This document shows, piece by piece, positions 62,322 through 64,000 of a stretch of DNA of 64,000 nucleotides (within the stretch, counting starts at the first letter, position 1; the number at the start of each line of letters is the position of its first letter). Below the pieces are notes generated by a model, which did not search any database, was not told the DNA's origin, and saw only the letters and a program-made list of their open reading frames with translations. The translations under genes and the position numbers were made by a program. Source of the DNA: a virus; the IMG/VR virus record IMGVR_UViG_3300009104_001210, positions 1 through 64,000 of that record. One strand, 5' to 3'.

Positions 62322-62975
62322 ATGAGACAACTTATAGTAGACTACTTACCATTTGAAGTAAGGCCAGAGACAATAACTGAATCCATGAAATCCAATAATG
62401 GGAAATTAATGGTTAAGGGTGTATTGCAGAGAGCAAATGCTGAAAATCAAAATGGTAGAATCTACCCTAAAGAAATTCTAGTAAGGGAAGCAAAAAAATA
62501 TGGTCAATCATTTATAAAAGAACGTAGAGCAATGGGTGAATTAGACCATCCCGAAAGCTCGGTAGTCAACTTATCAAATGTTTCTCATAATATAAGAGAA
62601 ATGTGGTGGGAAAATGATGATTTAGTAGGAAAGGTAGAAGTTCTACCTACGCCCGCAGGAAACATTTTAAAAGAATTATTCAGATCAGGTATTAAATTAG
62701 GTATCTCTTCAAGAGGTATGGGTTCAGTAGAAACTATAGATGAAAAAGATGATGAAGACCCAAGTAAACAAACTGTAGCAGTACAACCTGATTTTGAACT
62801 TATAGCATTTGATTTTGTATCTAATCCATCTACACAAGGCGCTTTCTTACACCCAACAAACGAGGGTAGACTTAATGAAAGTGTAGATTATAGAGTAGAT
62901 GAAAGAAATCCGAATGAATGTGGACAATGGTGTAAAGTAGAAACTATTGCTAACGATATTATTAGAGAGATGTAA
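62322..62975 (+). CDS. Prohead protease (gp21-type)
   Basis: 217 aa. Catalytic His76 in GELDHPESSVVNLSN and Ser129/130 in LGISSRGMGS, with GRIYPKEIL earlier and FELIAFDFVSNPST later, match the T4 gp21 prohead maturation protease family. It cleaves scaffold and capsid precursors. Start preceded by AAGGTGAG at 62309. Length and position after the portal fit T4 order. Confidence 0.9.
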   Translation: MRQLIVDYLPFEVRPETITESMKSNNGKLMVKGVLQRANAENQNGRIYPKEILVREAKKYGQSFIKERRAMGELDHPESSVVNLSNVSHNIREMWWENDDLVGKVEVLPTPAGNILKELFRSGIKLGISSRGMGSVETIDEKDDEDPSKQTVAVQPDFELIAFDFVSNPSTQGAFLHPTNEGRLNESVDYRVDERNPNECGQWCKVETIANDIIREM

Positions 62976-62977
62976 TT

Positions 62978-63220
62978 ATGCCGAAAACAAAAATAGATAA
63001 AATGTGGGAAACGTGGAAAGATTTTAGATTAGATGATATACCACCTATGTATGAAGGAGCAAAATCTTCAGCTTTAAAAGATGTATCAAGTCTTGAGAAA
63101 AACTTGAAAATGATGATTAAAGATATACATGAAAGTGGTGATAAGAAAAAAGCTGTACGTTTAATGGGGTTATATAAGGAATATGTTCTTGAATTGAAAC
63201 TTGCTTTATCGGAAATGTAA
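62978..63220 (+). CDS. Small hypothetical head protein (80 aa)
   Basis: Follows the protease after two bases; TAATG overlap with the next gene. Acidic/basic helices (SSLEKNLKMMIKDIHESGDKK). Possibly part of the scaffold. No family recognised. Confidence 0.5.
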   Translation: MPKTKIDKMWETWKDFRLDDIPPMYEGAKSSALKDVSSLEKNLKMMIKDIHESGDKKKAVRLMGLYKEYVLELKLALSEM

Positions 63221-63597
63221 TGTCTGTATTACACCGAATAGTCAAGGAATCTATAGCAAATGGCTGGTTTGATGAAGTAACTGAAGATATTCTTAATGAC
63301 GAACAAGAATTCAACACAATGGTTGATGTTTTTGTTAGTGAAATAATGAATAACTTACAAGAATTCAGAAAAAAGAGAGTTATTCGTAATAAAAAACTCA
63401 AACTCAGAGTTATTTGTCCAAAAAATAAAAGATATGTCGCATCAAAAAAGCAATGCGTAAGAGTTTCGGGTGCACAAAGAGTTAAAAAAAGAAGGGCTAT
63501 GAAAAGAGCAGCTATTAAGAAAAGAGGAAAGTCTGCTATGATTAGAAGAAAGAGAATGAAGTCTATGAGAAAAAGACGGGCTATGGGATTACGATAA
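63220..63597 (+). CDS. Small basic head-region protein (125 aa)
   Basis: Begins with an acidic helix (EVTEDILNDEQEFNTMVDVF) and ends in a very Arg/Lys-rich tail with VICPKNKRYVASKKQC, then KKRRAMKRAAIKKRGK and RRKRMKSMRKRR. The two-cysteine hairpin resembles short Cys-loop elements. The basic tail probably binds DNA. Located between the prohead protease and the downstream gene. Function inferred only. Confidence 0.55.
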   Translation: MSVLHRIVKESIANGWFDEVTEDILNDEQEFNTMVDVFVSEIMNNLQEFRKKRVIRNKKLKLRVICPKNKRYVASKKQCVRVSGAQRVKKRRAMKRAAIKKRGKSAMIRRKRMKSMRKRRAMGLR

Positions 63598-64000
63598 TGA
63601 GTGAACGTAACTATAAAGCAGAATACAAGAAATTTCAATCATCTACTAAAGCAAAGAAATATAGAGCTGAGTTAAATCAGTATAATAGAAAAAAAGGTAC
63701 TTATGGTAATGGTGATGGTAAAGATGCTTCACATAAAGGTGGTAGAATAGCAGGATTTGAAGCAGAATCTAAAAATCGTGGTAGAGCAGAAAAAAGTAGA
63801 TTAAAAAAAGAAGCTATAACTATGTTAGAAGCTAAGTTTACTGATGATACTTTAGTTAGTAGAATTAAACATTGGAGTAAACAACATAAAGGTACAGGAA
63901 TCGGATATGGTCATGTACTTGGTCAATTAGCAGTTCATATGAAAGAAATGGGTTGGAATAAAAGTTATAAAGAGGTTGCAAGAATTGCAGTGGAATTAGG
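63597..64000 (+). CDS. Phage HNH-like basic protein (3' partial)
   Basis: ATG at 63597 overlaps the upstream stop; open to the window end (134 codons). NYKAEYKKFQSSTKAKKYRA and GDGKDASHKGGRIAGFEAES, then NRGRAEKSRLKKEA, resemble phage proteins reading GDGKDVDHKDG...NRS, which are HNH-nuclease-like. Here the catalytic-type HKDG reads HKGG and the preceding Asp is Ser. Continuing helices (LAVHMKEMGWNKSYKEVA) may be a second domain. Role unknown. Confidence 0.5.
   Translation, partial: MSERNYKAEYKKFQSSTKAKKYRAELNQYNRKKGTYGNGDGKDASHKGGRIAGFEAESKNRGRAEKSRLKKEAITMLEAKFTDDTLVSRIKHWSKQHKGTGIGYGHVLGQLAVHMKEMGWNKSYKEVARIAVEL

Overview
The window is a strongly A+T-rich, plus-strand-only stretch of a large tailed bacteriophage with T4-type head genes. 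The large terminase, portal and prohead protease are recognisable by motif. The low G+C, the S74 fibre and the Hint-domain structural proteins suggest a marine myovirus of a low-G+C host such as a SAR11-like bacterium; that host guess is inference. Genes are packed with ATGA or TAATG overlaps. No gap exceeds about 150 bases, and I saw no tRNA, CRISPR, integrase or transposase.

Region 1 (1-5144) is the end of a tail-fibre locus: a 5'-truncated fibre with an S74 self-cleaving chaperone, a tiny cysteine-rich protein, and two paralogous structural proteins ending in Hint (hedgehog/intein) autoprocessing domains, with a GT4-like glycosyltransferase between them. Region 2 (5210-51207) is a 46 kb accessory block of glycan and small-molecule enzymes. 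It holds three beta-1,4-galactosyltransferase-like enzymes with a LamG-like lectin domain inserted inside the catalytic domain, six members of an unassigned GT-B-like family, a fucosyltransferase-like protein, nine radical SAM enzymes (four of the N-terminal-twitch type, three with an N-terminal B12-binding-like domain), four NDP-sugar epimerase-like SDRs, an RmlC-like epimerase, two NDP-sugar dehydrogenases, two PLP enzymes (one fused to a ParB-like domain), a split TPP enzyme, a heptose-kinase-like PfkB protein, three 2OG-Fe(II) oxygenases, three SGNH hydrolases, an amidinotransferase and a NodU-type carbamoyltransferase. No flippase, polymerase or other membrane protein is visible, so the product is probably made and attached in the cytoplasm, for example on virion proteins. 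Region 3 (51240-64000) returns to phage functions: a P-loop kinase, a GH108 endolysin, a 1097-residue nucleotidyltransferase/ligase-like fusion, TerL, portal, small head proteins, prohead protease, and a gene cut off by the window end.

The few real gaps share a promoter-like motif TATTTATA-N2-4-TGA (3993, 5181, 27999, 56804, 60577, and a weaker one at 51210). This divides the block into two very long transcription units. The gap before the RmlC-like gene also carries mutually exclusive hairpins, one of them terminator-like and containing the Shine-Dalgarno, which looks like an RNA switch.

My main candidates for something undescribed are the nested GT7/LamG enzymes, the dense radical-SAM glycan pathway without export genes, and the structured leader at 28007-28127.
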